Shown piece by piece: positions 44,894 through 53,610 of a stretch of DNA of 64,000 nt; the stretch's first letter is position 1; every line of letters begins with the position of its first letter. Where the stretch lies: positions 4,879,001-4,943,000 of the forward strand of contig NZ_CP160398.1 of NCBI RefSeq assembly GCF_040729435.1. Reading direction: 5' to 3'. Below the pieces are notes generated by a model that was not told the DNA's origin, ran no database searches, and saw nothing but the letters and a program-made list of their open reading frames with translations. The position numbers and the translations under genes are program-made. The stretch is from Pseudomonas sp. HOU2 (lineage in GTDB: Bacteria > Pseudomonadota > Gammaproteobacteria > Pseudomonadales > Pseudomonadaceae).

Positions 44894-46015
44894 ATGCATA
44901 ACGTCGTCATCAGCGGCACCGGCCTGTACACCCCGGCCAACAGCATTTCCAACGAAGAGCTGGTGCAGTCTTTCAATACCTACGTCGCGCAGTTCAACGC
45001 CGACCACGCCGACGCCATCGCCAGCGGTGAAATCCAGGCGCTGACCGAATCCAGTGCCGCTTTCATCGAAAAGGCCTCGGGCATCAAGAGCCGCTTTGTC
45101 ATGGACAAGGACGGCATCCTCGATCCTGCACGCATGGCCCCGCGTCTGCCGGAGCGTTCCAACGACGAATGGTCGGTACTCTGCCAGATGGCCATCGGCG
45201 CCGCCGAACAGGCGCTGCAACGCGCCGGCAAGACCGCCGCCGACATCGACGGCGTGATCGTTGCCTGCTCCAACCTGCAGCGCGCCTACCCGGCGATCGC
45301 CATCGAAGTCCAGGAAGCACTGGGCATTCAGGGTTTCGGTTTCGACATGAACGTCGCCTGCTCCTCGGCGACCTTCGGCATTCAGGCCGCGGCCAACAGC
45401 GTGCAACTGGGCCAGGCCCGGGCGATACTGATGGTCAACCCGGAAGTCTGCACCGGGCACCTGAACTTCCGTGACCGCGACAGTCACTTCATCTTCGGTG
45501 ACGCCGCAACGGCGGTGATCATCGAACGCGCTGACCTGGCGACGTCCAAGTACCAGTTCGACGTGGTCAGCACCAAACTGCTGACCAAGTTCTCCAACAA
45601 CATCCGCAACAACTTCGGCTTCCTCAACCGTGCTGCGGAGGAGGGCATCGGTGCCCGTGACAAGCTGTTCGTGCAAGAAGGCCGCAAGGTGTTCAAGGAC
45701 GTCTGCCCGATGGTTGCCGAGCTGATCGGCGAGCACCTGGAGGAGAACAAACTCAACGTCGGCGACGTCAAGCGCTTCTGGCTGCACCAGGCCAACCTGA
45801 GCATGAACCACCTGATCGTGCGCAAGCTGCTGGGCCGTGAAGCCTCCGAAGAAGAAGCACCGGTGATCCTCGACACCTACGCCAACACCAGCTCGGCGGG
45901 TTCGGTGATTGCCTTCCACAAATATCAGGACGATCTGGCCAGTGGTTCGCTGGCGGTATTGAGCTCGTTCGGCGCCGGTTACTCGATCGGCAGCGTGATC
46001 CTGCGCAAACGCTGA
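44894..46015 (+). CDS. beta-ketoacyl-ACP synthase III-like enzyme
   Basis: A 373-residue thiolase-fold enzyme. The catalytic triad is Cys156 (MNVACSSATFG), His298 (WLHQANLSM) and Asn331 (DTYANTSSAG). It is longer than classic FabH by about 50 residues because of an N-terminal insertion (about 27-50). It resembles the Pseudomonas enzyme (PA3286, as I recall) that condenses medium-chain acyl-CoA with malonyl-ACP and so feeds beta-oxidation products back into fatty acid synthesis; that ortholog call is from memory. An ECF sigma factor and anti-sigma factor follow after a repeat. Confidence 0.88.
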   Translation: MHNVVISGTGLYTPANSISNEELVQSFNTYVAQFNADHADAIASGEIQALTESSAAFIEKASGIKSRFVMDKDGILDPARMAPRLPERSNDEWSVLCQMAIGAAEQALQRAGKTAADIDGVIVACSNLQRAYPAIAIEVQEALGIQGFGFDMNVACSSATFGIQAAANSVQLGQARAILMVNPEVCTGHLNFRDRDSHFIFGDAATAVIIERADLATSKYQFDVVSTKLLTKFSNNIRNNFGFLNRAAEEGIGARDKLFVQEGRKVFKDVCPMVAELIGEHLEENKLNVGDVKRFWLHQANLSMNHLIVRKLLGREASEEEAPVILDTYANTSSAGSVIAFHKYQDDLASGSLAVLSSFGAGYSIGSVILRKR

Positions 46016-46027
46016 GGCACCCGCCCT

Positions 46028-46160
46028 TGTGGCGAGGGAGCTTGCTCCCGCTGGAGTGCGTAGCGCTCCCAAAACCGGCGATTGCGGTCTTGCTGAAGAA
46101 CCGCAATCGCCGGTTTTGCGTCTGCTGCGCAGCCGAGCGCGAGCAAGCTCGCTCGCCACA
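46028..46160. repeat. REP-type inverted repeat, family C variant
   Basis: Left arm TGTGGCGAGGGAGCTTGCTC; the right arm is changed to GCGAGCAAGCTCGCTCGCCA, so pairing is not perfect. An inner pair ACCGGCGATTGCGG / CCGCAATCGCCGGT forms an unusually strong central hairpin. Confidence 0.85.
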
Positions 46161-46206
46161 GGGTCGAGTGCGTTAACGTTAATCGGTATTTGCAAACGAG
46201 GCGTGC

Positions 46207-46821
46207 ATGGCCGCAACGGACGACACCCAACTGCTCGAACGCCTGCTCGCCGGTGAGCAAAAGGCTTTCAAGGAACTGGTCAGCACCTATCAGAGCGCCA
46301 TGCGCGCCGTGGCGTATGCCATCGTCGGCCAGCGCCATGTTGAAGAGGTGGTGCAAGATGCCTGGCTTTCGGTGGTGCGCCATATCGGCAGCTTCGAGGG
46401 CCGTTCCAGTCTCAAGACCTGGCTGCTGACCATCACCGCCAACTCGGCGAAGAGCCGCTACAAACAGAACCGCCGCGAAGTGTTGCTGGATGATCTGCCG
46501 TCACCCCATGGCACCATCGACGACGATCGTTTTTCTCCCGGTGACGGTCATTGGCTGGTGGCGCCGTTCGCCTGGCATCAGGACACCCCGGAAGCCTTGC
46601 TCACCGAAAGCGAATTGCGTGATTGCCTGGAGCACACCTTGCTCAGCCTGTCGGAATTGCAAAGCAGCGTGTTGCTGCTGCGCGAACGACAGGGCCTGGA
46701 GCTGGAAGAGATCTGTAATCTTCTGGAGATCTCGCTCTCCAATGTCCGGGTGCTGCTGCATCGGGCGCGGCTGAAAGTCTTCGCCACGGTGGAGCATTTT
46801 GAGGAGACCGGCGAATGCTGA
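46207..46821 (+). CDS. ECF-type RNA polymerase sigma factor
   Basis: A 204-residue group 4 sigma factor. Region 2 (about 15-85) includes FKELVSTYQSAMRAVAYAIVGQ and the -10 recognition helix HVEEVVQDAWLSV; region 4 (about 140-195) includes SLSELQSSVLLLRERQG and the helix LEISLSNVRVLLHRAR. ATG 46207 has GAGG 5 bases upstream. A 10-bp palindrome TTAACGTTAA at 46173-46182 lies just ahead and may be a control site. It overlaps the anti-sigma gene by seven bases, so the pair is coupled. Confidence 0.92.
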   Translation: MAATDDTQLLERLLAGEQKAFKELVSTYQSAMRAVAYAIVGQRHVEEVVQDAWLSVVRHIGSFEGRSSLKTWLLTITANSAKSRYKQNRREVLLDDLPSPHGTIDDDRFSPGDGHWLVAPFAWHQDTPEALLTESELRDCLEHTLLSLSELQSSVLLLRERQGLELEEICNLLEISLSNVRVLLHRARLKVFATVEHFEETGEC

Positions 46822-47054
46822 CCTGCAAGGAACAAGTGGCACGCTCCAGCGATTATCTCGATGGCCAGTTGAGCTTTCGCGAGAAACTGATGGTGCGCCA
46901 TCACCTGATGTTCTGCCCCAACTGCCGGCGCTTCATTCGTCAGATGCGTTTGATGCAGGCCACGTTGAAGGCGATGCCGGAGAGGCCGCAAGAGGGGGTG
47001 GACGCGCTGGCCGAACGCCTGGCCGAGCAACGCCGCAAGGATAATCTCCTGTAG
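46815..47054 (+). CDS. zf-HC2 (ZAS) anti-sigma factor, soluble
   Basis: A 79-residue protein with the zinc anti-sigma motif: an early Cys (MLTCKEQ) and HHLMFCPNCRRFIRQ, giving H-x3-C-x2-C. There is no membrane helix, so it is cytoplasmic and may sense redox state directly through its cysteines. It starts inside the sigma gene end (ATGCTGA overlap). Its last codons and stop (CTCCTGTAG) are the first bases of a family B repeat, so the repeat appears to have supplied the stop codon. Confidence 0.88.
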   Translation: MLTCKEQVARSSDYLDGQLSFREKLMVRHHLMFCPNCRRFIRQMRLMQATLKAMPERPQEGVDALAERLAEQRRKDNLL

Positions 47055-47128
47055 GAGCTGCCGCAGGCTGCGATCTTTTGATCTTGTTTTTGAAGATCAA
47101 AAGATCGCAGCCTGCGGCAGCTCCTACA
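47050..47128. repeat. REP-type inverted repeat, family B
   Basis: Arms as at 9362 with a short loop. The first five bases overlap the end of the anti-sigma gene. It lies between convergent genes. Confidence 0.88.
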
Positions 47129-47225
47129 GGTTTTTTTTTGCATCCTGCAGAAATAGCCCGGCGCGGACGACACGAACGGATGATGGGGATCGTCCCGCCC
47201 GCGTCAGGCTAGAGGGTGACGCGTT

Positions 47226-48548
47226 TTAGAACTTGGCTTCCGCATCCAGTTGCAGGGTGTTGGTGTCTGCGTCACGCTGGGTACGGCTGGAGAAGTCGGC
47301 CTTGGTCAGGAAGTACGTGGCGCCGATGGCGAAGTTCTTGTCGATGTCGTAACCGACCTTGAACTTGTGCCCACGGGAACCGGTGGTGCCGTTGGCGAAG
47401 TCGGAGTCGGTAAACGCGCCGACCACGGCGTCACGCTGTACGTCGCGATAGTTGTAGTCCAGATTCAGACCGAAGACTTTCGACTTGGCGCCGACCAGCC
47501 ACGCGGTATCGGCGTCGGTCACGGCGTCGTTGTTCTTCACGTATTGACCGTAGAACGACAGCGGCATTGGCAGACCGCCGATGTCGATCTGGCTGAAACC
47601 TTCGTACAGACGGAACTCGTTGTTCGCCGAGTTGCCGTTGACCGACAGCGCGCACGGTGTGGACGTCCCGGTGCAGCGGCTGTCTTCGTCGTTCTGGTAG
47701 GCGTAGACGCTGCCGCCCAGGGTCAGTTTCAGGTTGTCGGTGATCGCAAAACGGCTGCCCAATTGACCGGCAGTCAGACGCAGGTCGTGGCGGAACTGCA
47801 CGCCTTCGCCGTCGACGTTGTCCTTGAGGGTGTAGTTACCCAGGCTGCCGAACAGTTCGGCGCTGCTGCCCAGTGGGTATTTGTAGGTAACGGCCAGACC
47901 TTCCGGGTTGATGTCGCTGTCCCAGATCACGTCACCCATGCTGACCCACGGTTGCAGCATCTTGCCGCCGATCACGTGCAGGTTCTTGATTGCGTCCGGG
48001 TGGTAGTCGATGTAACCGAGGTCGAGCCAGATCTGCTTCTTGTCGAAGTAGTTGTCCATATCCTGGTTGGTCGAGCGGGCATCGTCGCCGCCGCCGGTGG
48101 CGATACGAATACCGGTGTCCACTTGCGGGTTGATCTCGGTGTAGGCACCCAGACGTGCGCGGATACGCTGGCGATCCTTGTCACGACCACCGTTGTTGGA
48201 TTCGCCGTCGATCTTGACGGTCTCCTGACGAATACGCACGTCACCCTTGAACTGGGTCTTGGCGGCCCAGGCGAGTTTCTGGTCGAAGGAGCTCAGCTCG
48301 TTGGTTTTCTTCGCGGTCGCCGCGATCTGCTCGTTGGTCTCTTGCTGCGCCTGTTGCGCGATTTGCTGAGCCTTCTGATCCTTGGCCAGTTCAGTCTGCA
48401 GTTCGACGTACTGCGCCTGGGAAATGGAACCGTTAGCCTTGAGCATGTCGAGCAGTTTGGCGTCGACTGCAGCGCTGGCCGGAACGCTCATGGCCAGCAA
48501 CAGGCCACCGCACAGGGCCGCCGCAGTTTTCGTGGAAGCAAGACGCAT
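47226..48548 (-). CDS. putative outer membrane porin
   Basis: A 440-residue protein with a signal peptide (TKTAAALCGGLLLAMSVPASA, cleavage near 25), a short coiled-coil of Gln and Ala (QQIAQQAQQETNEQ, about residues 55-75) and then alternating beta strands to a C-terminal LDAEAKF, ending in Phe as outer membrane barrels do. It is of the Porin_5/putative porin type, as found near the P. fluorescens carboxylate porins. The coiled coil may form the trimer stalk at the periplasmic side. ATG 48548 has GGAG 7 bases upstream. The substrate is unknown. Confidence 0.88.
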   Translation of the reverse strand: MRLASTKTAAALCGGLLLAMSVPASAAVDAKLLDMLKANGSISQAQYVELQTELAKDQKAQQIAQQAQQETNEQIAATAKKTNELSSFDQKLAWAAKTQFKGDVRIRQETVKIDGESNNGGRDKDRQRIRARLGAYTEINPQVDTGIRIATGGGDDARSTNQDMDNYFDKKQIWLDLGYIDYHPDAIKNLHVIGGKMLQPWVSMGDVIWDSDINPEGLAVTYKYPLGSSAELFGSLGNYTLKDNVDGEGVQFRHDLRLTAGQLGSRFAITDNLKLTLGGSVYAYQNDEDSRCTGTSTPCALSVNGNSANNEFRLYEGFSQIDIGGLPMPLSFYGQYVKNNDAVTDADTAWLVGAKSKVFGLNLDYNYRDVQRDAVVGAFTDSDFANGTTGSRGHKFKVGYDIDKNFAIGATYFLTKADFSSRTQRDADTNTLQLDAEAKF

Positions 48549-48827
48549 AGCAATCTCCGAAGATGAGAGGGGATGGCTGAACCATCCTGGGTACACCGAC
48601 GCGCACGTCGGAAAACAGTGTCCGGGTAGAACCCGGCGCTCTAAAAACAGGAGCGAGTATCGCGATGGTTTATGACAGAGCAGTGGCTAAGTGATGTCAT
48701 GTCGATGACGATACAAAGTTGTCCTGAACTATTGATCTAGAGCGCTGTCGTCCGAATGCTCGTGTGCAAAGGGCAGCGATAAGCGATACTCGCGGGGCTT
48801 TGAAGCCCGGAAGTGGAGAGTCAGTGG

Positions 48828-49952
48828 ATGCCGTTGCAACGCCTGCAAAGCCTGTCAGAAATCGCCCCGGCGACATGGGACGCGTTGGTGCCCGAGAACC
48901 AGCCGTTTTTGCGCCATGCGTTCCTCAGTGCACTGGAAGACAGCGGCAGCGTCGGCCCGCATACGGGGTGGCAAGCCGAGCATCTGCTGCACGTCGAAGA
49001 TGATCGGCTGATCGCGGCATTGCCCAGTTATCGCAAGTGGCATTCCTACGGTGAGTACGTGTTCGATCACGGTTGGGCCGATGCCTGCGCCCGGGCCGGC
49101 ATCGATTACTACCCCAAGTTGTTGAGCGCTGTGCCGTTCAGCCCGGTAAGCGGCCCTCGGCTGTTGGCGGCAAAGGTCGAGGACGGTTTCGAGTTGCTGA
49201 AAAGTCTGCCGGGCTATCTGGAAATCGAAGAACTTTCCAGCGCGCACATCAACTTCACCGATCCGTTCACCGACGCCGCGATGGCCGAGCAGCCGGGTTG
49301 GCTGCAGCGCATCGGCTGTCAGTATCACTGGCAGAATCGCGGTTACCGGGATTTCCAGGATTTTCTCGACGTGCTCAGTTCGCGCAAGCGCAAGCAGATG
49401 CGCAAGGAGCGCGAACAGGTGGCGGGGCAGGGCTTCGAGTTCGAATGGCTGCAGGGGCGCGAACTGGACGAGTCGCAATGGGATTTTGTCTACGCCTGCT
49501 ATGCCAACACCTACGCGGTGCGGCGTCAGGCGCCGTACTTGACGCGCGAGTTTTTCAGCCTGCTGGCTGCGCGGATGCCAGAGGCGATTCGGGTGGTCTT
49601 CGCCAGGCAGGGTTCACGGCCGGTGGCGATGGCGTTCAGTCTGGTCGGGGGCGACAGCTTCTACGGACGTTATTGGGGCTGCCTCGCCGAGTTTGACCGG
49701 CTGCATTTCGAGACCTGTTTCTATCAGGGCATGGACTATGCGATTGCCCACGGTTACCAGCGCTTTGATGCCGGTGCTCAGGGCGAGCACAAGCTTATTC
49801 GCGGTTTTGAGCCGGTGATCACCCATTCGTGGCATTACCTGCGCCATCCGGGCCTGAAGGCCGCCGTCAAAGACTTCCTGCAACAGGAACGCGCCGGCGT
49901 TCTTGCGTACGCCGAGGAAGCCAGAACAGCCTTGCCCTATCGCCAAACCTAG
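48828..49952 (+). CDS. FemAB/GNAT-like N-acyltransferase (COG3146 type)
   Basis: A 374-residue protein of the DUF482/COG3146 family with a double GNAT fold. NQPFLRHAFLSALEDSGSVG near the start (core FLRHAFLSALEDSG) and the RKRKQMRKEREQV helix followed by FVYACYANTYAVRR are typical, with YGRYWGCLAEFDRLHFETCFYQG near residue 275 (core YGRYWGC). Members are predicted acyl- or aminoacyl-transferases. ATG 48828 is preferred to GTG 48813, which overlaps the ribosome site (GGAG). A perfect hairpin GGGCTTTGAAGCCC lies at 48795-48808. Confidence 0.82.
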   Translation: MPLQRLQSLSEIAPATWDALVPENQPFLRHAFLSALEDSGSVGPHTGWQAEHLLHVEDDRLIAALPSYRKWHSYGEYVFDHGWADACARAGIDYYPKLLSAVPFSPVSGPRLLAAKVEDGFELLKSLPGYLEIEELSSAHINFTDPFTDAAMAEQPGWLQRIGCQYHWQNRGYRDFQDFLDVLSSRKRKQMRKEREQVAGQGFEFEWLQGRELDESQWDFVYACYANTYAVRRQAPYLTREFFSLLAARMPEAIRVVFARQGSRPVAMAFSLVGGDSFYGRYWGCLAEFDRLHFETCFYQGMDYAIAHGYQRFDAGAQGEHKLIRGFEPVITHSWHYLRHPGLKAAVKDFLQQERAGVLAYAEEARTALPYRQT

Positions 49953-49957
49953 ATCCC

Positions 49958-50063
49958 TGTAGGAGCTGCCGCAGGCTCGGGCCGCGATCGGACGATCTTT
50001 TGATGTTGTTTTTAAGATCAAAAGATCGTCCGATCGCGGCCCGAGCCTCCGGCAGCTCCTACA
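49958..50063. repeat. REP-type inverted repeat, family B, long variant
   Basis: Same GATCGTCCGATCGCGGCCCG insert as at 44580, here in both arms, so the whole 106 bases can pair. It lies between convergent genes. Confidence 0.88.
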
Positions 50064-50077
50064 GGGAGGCGGTGGTT

Positions 50078-50773
50078 TCACGTGGACTCTTTACCCAGCC
50101 AGCGATAAATCGTCCCGCCCACTACCGCGCCCAGCAGCGGCGCGACCCAGAACATCCACAACTGCGCGATCGCCCAGCCGCCGACCATCAGCGCCGGCCC
50201 GGTGCTGCGTGCCGGGTTGACCGAGGTGTTGGTGACCGGAATCGAGATCAGGTGAATCAGCGTCAGGCCCAGGCCGATGGCAATCGGTGCGAGGCCCGCC
50301 GGGGCGCGTTTGTCGGTGGCGCCGAGGATGATGATCACGAACATCCCGGTCATCACCAGCTCGGTGACAAAGCCTGCCGCCATGGAGTATTTGCCCGGTG
50401 AATGCTCACCGTAACCGTTGGAGGCCAGGCCGGCGGCAATGTCGAAGCCTTCCTTGCCACTGGCGATGTGGTAGAGCAGGGCGGCGGCGAGTATCCCGCC
50501 CAGCACCTGGGCGATGACGTAGGCCGGCAACTCCCTGGCCGGAAACCGCCCGCCAACCACCAAACCGACCGACACCGCGGGATTGAGGTGACAGCCGCTG
50601 ATGTGGCCAATGGCGAACGCCATGGTCAGCACCGTCAGACCAAACGCCAGGGCCACCCCCAGCACCCCGATGCCCAACGGCGAAGACGCCGCAAGCACCG
50701 CACTGCCACAACCACCCAGAACCAGCCAGAACGTACCCAACAACTCAGTGACTGAACGTTTGAACAGAGACAT
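50078..50773 (-). CDS. aqpZ: aquaporin Z
   Basis: A 231-residue inner membrane water channel with six helices and two half-helices. NPA motifs are at 64-66 ([10 protein letters not shown]) and near 186 ([13 protein letters not shown]), with the selectivity Arg after the second. The length matches AqpZ. ATG 50773 follows the GAGAGTC leader; a longer frame upstream is not family sequence. The gap to the upstream ABC gene holds a repeat and a terminator, so it has its own promoter. Confidence 0.94.
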   Translation of the reverse strand: MSLFKRSVTELLGTFWLVLGGCGSAVLAASSPLGIGVLGVALAFGLTVLTMAFAIGHISGCHLNPAVSVGLVVGGRFPARELPAYVIAQVLGGILAAALLYHIASGKEGFDIAAGLASNGYGEHSPGKYSMAAGFVTELVMTGMFVIIILGATDKRAPAGLAPIAIGLGLTLIHLISIPVTNTSVNPARSTGPALMVGGWAIAQLWMFWVAPLLGAVVGGTIYRWLGKEST

Positions 50774-50900
50774 GAGAGAGTCCTTGATAGGCGTGCTATC
50801 GAGACTGTGTTGCGTTGTGCTTCCTTGCCGATTTACGACAGGTTCCGCGCTGGAACCTTGGCTGAGTACAGCAGGCTTTGGATGGATTTCCAGCAGGCGC

Positions 50901-50943
50901 AAAAAACCGCCAGAGCCTGTGTTTGGCGGGCTGGGGCGGTTTT
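50901..50943 (-). terminator. Rho-independent terminator of the ABC exporter gene
   Basis: On the minus strand a stem AAAACCGCC...GGCGGTTTT with one inner bulge and a further AGCC/GGCT pairing is followed by six T. It lies 180 bases after the exporter stop, beyond a REP repeat, and shields aqpZ from read-through. Confidence 0.68.
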
Positions 50944-50960
50944 CTGGCGGGCAGGCATTG

Positions 50961-51094
50961 TGTGGCGAGGGAGCTTGCTCCCGCTGGACAGCGAAGCTGT
51001 CCCAATACTATCTGCACCTGTAGTGTCAGGCTCGCACAGTTGGCGGGCTTTGCGCCTGCTGCGCAGTCGAGCGGGAGCAAGCTCCCTCGCCACA
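50961..51094. repeat. REP-type inverted repeat, family C
   Basis: Arms as at 22175; the inner parts (GGACAGCGAAGCTGTCC and CTGCTGCGCAGTCG) each form a small hairpin. It lies just after the exporter gene stop. Confidence 0.88.
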
Positions 51095-51122
51095 AAAGTT
51101 CACTAAGTCAGATTTTTTGTGA

Positions 51123-52955
51123 TCAATCGATGCCGACAAACCCTCCGGTCTGGTGCGCCCACAACCGCGCATACAAGCCGCGATGCGCGAGCAGTTCGGC
51201 GTGGGTACCGCTCTCGGCAATCTTGCCGTTTTCCAACACTACCAGCCGATCCATACGGGCGATGGTCGAGAGGCGGTGAGCAATGGCGATCACGGTTTTG
51301 CCTTGCATCAGGGTTTCCAGGCTTTCCTGAATCGCCGCTTCGACCTCCGAGTCGAGTGCCGAGGTCGCTTCGTCCATGATCAGGATCGGCGCGTCCTTGA
51401 GCAGCACCCGGGCAATCGCGATGCGCTGACGCTGACCGCCGGACAGTTTCACCCCGCGCTCGCCGACGTGCGCGTCGAAACCGGTGCGGCCCTCTGCGTC
51501 CGACAGCAACGGAATGAACTCGTCGGCGCGGGCCTTGTGCACCGCGTCCCAGAGTTCGGCGTCGGTGGCGTCGGGCTTGCCGTACAGCAAGTTGTCACGG
51601 ATCGAGCGGTGCAGCAGGGAGGTGTCCTGCGTAATCATGCCGATGCGTGCGCGCAGGCTTTCCTGGCCGACTTCGGCGATGTTCTGCCCATCGATCAGGA
51701 TGCGTCCGCCCTCTACGTCATACAGGCGCAGCAGCAGGTTGACCAGGGTCGATTTGCCGGCACCGGACGGCCCGATCAGGCCGATTTTCTCTCCGGGTTT
51801 GATGGTCAGGTTGAGGTCGCCGATGATGCCTTTCTTCTTGCCGTAGTGAAAATCCACGTGCTCGAAACGCACTTCGCCACGGGCCACGGCCAGCGGTTTG
51901 GCCTGCTCACGATCGGTGACGCTGACCGGTTGCGAGATGGTCTGCAGACCGTCCTGGACCATGCCGATGTTTTCGAAAATGCCAGTGACCACCCACATGA
52001 TCCAGCCGGACATGTTGACGATGCGGATCACCAGACCGGTGGCCAGGGCGATCGCGCCGACGGTGATCAGTGACTGGGTCCAAAGCCACAGCGCCAGCGC
52101 AGTGGTACCGACGATCAGCAGGCCGTTCATGGTGGTGATTGCCACGTCCATGCTGGTCACCACGCGGCCGGCCATCTGTGCCTTGACCGTCTGTTCTTCG
52201 ATGGCTTCCTTGGCGTAATGTTGTTCGAAGTTGGTGTGGGCGAACAGCTTGAGGGTGGCGATGTTGGTGTAGCCGTCGACGATCCGCCCCATGAGTTTCG
52301 AGCGCGCGTCGGAGGCCTCCACCGAACGCTCTTTCACCCGTGGCACGAAGTAATACAGCGCGCCGATGTAGGCGGCGATCCACGTCAGCAGCGGAATCAT
52401 CAGGCGCCAGTCGGCTTCGGCGAACAGCACCAGCGAACTGATCGCGTAGATCACCACGTGCCAGAGCGCATCCACCGCCTGCACTGCCGAGTCACGCAGC
52501 GAGTTGCCGGTCTGCATGATGCGTTGGGCGATGCGCCCGGCGAAGTCGTTCTGGAAAAAATTCAGGCTCTGCTTGAGCACGTAGCTGTGGTTCTGCCAGC
52601 GGATCATGCTGGTCATGCCGGGGCTCAGGGTCTGGTGCACCAGCAGGTCGTGCAGGCCGAAAAAGATCGGCCGCAGTACCAGGGCGACCACCACCATCCA
52701 CGTCAGTTCGAGGGCGTGGTCGCTGAAGAAATTCGGGTTGGGCGTGCCTTGGGCCAGGTCGATGATGCGGCTCAGGTAACTGAACAATGCCACTTCGATC
52801 AGCGCGGCAAACAGGCCGACGACGAGCAGGGCGGCAAAACTTGGCCAGACCTGCTTCAGATAATAGGTGTAGAAGGGCCAGACACGATCCGGCGGGGAGG
52901 CTGTGGGAGCGTCACGGAATATGTCGATCAGTTGTTCGAAACGGCGATAGAGCAT
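51123..52955 (-). CDS. ABC exporter, fused membrane and ATPase domains
   Basis: A 610-residue half-transporter of the MsbA/MDR type that works as a dimer. Six membrane helices cover about 40-330; the ATPase has Walker A GPSGAGKSTLV near 402, Q-loop IGMITQDTSLL, signature LSGGQRQRIAIARVLL near 508 and Walker B ILIMDEATSALDSE. The H-loop is IAIAHRLSTI. The Q-loop sequence and the N-terminal DRVWPFYTYYLKQVWP segment resemble the Pseudomonas ABC group often called multidrug; the substrate is unknown. It is followed by a repeat and terminator. Confidence 0.93.
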   Translation of the reverse strand: MLYRRFEQLIDIFRDAPTASPPDRVWPFYTYYLKQVWPSFAALLVVGLFAALIEVALFSYLSRIIDLAQGTPNPNFFSDHALELTWMVVVALVLRPIFFGLHDLLVHQTLSPGMTSMIRWQNHSYVLKQSLNFFQNDFAGRIAQRIMQTGNSLRDSAVQAVDALWHVVIYAISSLVLFAEADWRLMIPLLTWIAAYIGALYYFVPRVKERSVEASDARSKLMGRIVDGYTNIATLKLFAHTNFEQHYAKEAIEEQTVKAQMAGRVVTSMDVAITTMNGLLIVGTTALALWLWTQSLITVGAIALATGLVIRIVNMSGWIMWVVTGIFENIGMVQDGLQTISQPVSVTDREQAKPLAVARGEVRFEHVDFHYGKKKGIIGDLNLTIKPGEKIGLIGPSGAGKSTLVNLLLRLYDVEGGRILIDGQNIAEVGQESLRARIGMITQDTSLLHRSIRDNLLYGKPDATDAELWDAVHKARADEFIPLLSDAEGRTGFDAHVGERGVKLSGGQRQRIAIARVLLKDAPILIMDEATSALDSEVEAAIQESLETLMQGKTVIAIAHRLSTIARMDRLVVLENGKIAESGTHAELLAHRGLYARLWAHQTGGFVGID

Positions 52956-53043
52956 CAGATAACCGCCCGGAAGCCGGGCTCTCCTTTTATCGGTGTGAGC
53001 GGCGTGGCGTCAGGCCAGCGCCGCTCGAAACGCCCTGTACAGC

Positions 53044-53607
53044 TTAGTCGATGACTTTGGCCGACTTGATGATCACAGGGTCGACAGGCACGTTTTGCAT
53101 GTTGCTTTTAGTGGTGGTTTGCGAGTTGACAATGATGTCGACCACGTCCATGCCCTTGACCACTTTGGCGAATACCGCGTAACCGGCGTCACGGCCCGGG
53201 TCGAGGAAAGCGTTGTCCGCCACGTTGATGAAGAACTGGCTGGTGGCCGAATCCGGGTTGGAGGTGCGCGCCATCGACAAGGTGCCGCGAACGTTGTGCA
53301 GGCCATTGCTGGCCTCGTTCTTGATCGGCGCCTTGGTTTCTTTCTGCTGCATCTGTGGGGTGAAACCACCGCCCTGAGCCATGAAACCTGGGATCACGCG
53401 ATGGAAAATGGTGTTGGTGTAAAAGCCGCTGTTGACGTAATCCAGAAAGTTTTTGGTACTGATTGGCGCCTTGACCGGATCCAGTTCGATTTCGATCTGG
53501 CCGTTGGTGGTGTCCAGCAGCACGTGCGGTGCTTTTGCAGGCGTGGCAGCCATCAGGTTGGCAGCAAACAGCACGGTGCCGGCGGCGAGGGCGAGTTTTT
53601 TCAACAT
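53044..53607 (-). CDS. ppiA: periplasmic peptidyl-prolyl cis-trans isomerase (cyclophilin)
   Basis: A 187-residue protein with a signal peptide ([20 protein letters not shown], cleavage near 21) and one cyclophilin domain. The active-site segment is [20 protein letters not shown], then [20 protein letters not shown]. The catalytic Arg (FHRV) and Phe (QFFIN) are present. It speeds proline isomerisation in the periplasm. It is 3 bases downstream of the hydrolase gene on the same strand, likely co-transcribed. Confidence 0.93.
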   Translation of the reverse strand: MLKKLALAAGTVLFAANLMAATPAKAPHVLLDTTNGQIEIELDPVKAPISTKNFLDYVNSGFYTNTIFHRVIPGFMAQGGGFTPQMQQKETKAPIKNEASNGLHNVRGTLSMARTSNPDSATSQFFINVADNAFLDPGRDAGYAVFAKVVKGMDVVDIIVNSQTTTKSNMQNVPVDPVIIKSAKVID

Positions 53608-53610
53608 GGG

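Larger units (their letters stand above)
50774..51122. other. 349-bp region between ABC exporter and aqpZ
   Basis: Holds a leftward terminator (50901-50943) and a family C repeat (50961-51094). The rest, about 125 bases ahead of aqpZ, should hold its promoter, but no convincing hexamer pair was found. Confidence 0.6.

Noticed and set aside
22175..51094. Repeated family C elements considered as a CRISPR-like or phage feature.
   Set aside because: Copies are isolated, palindromic and scattered between genes; there are no regular spacers and no cas genes.
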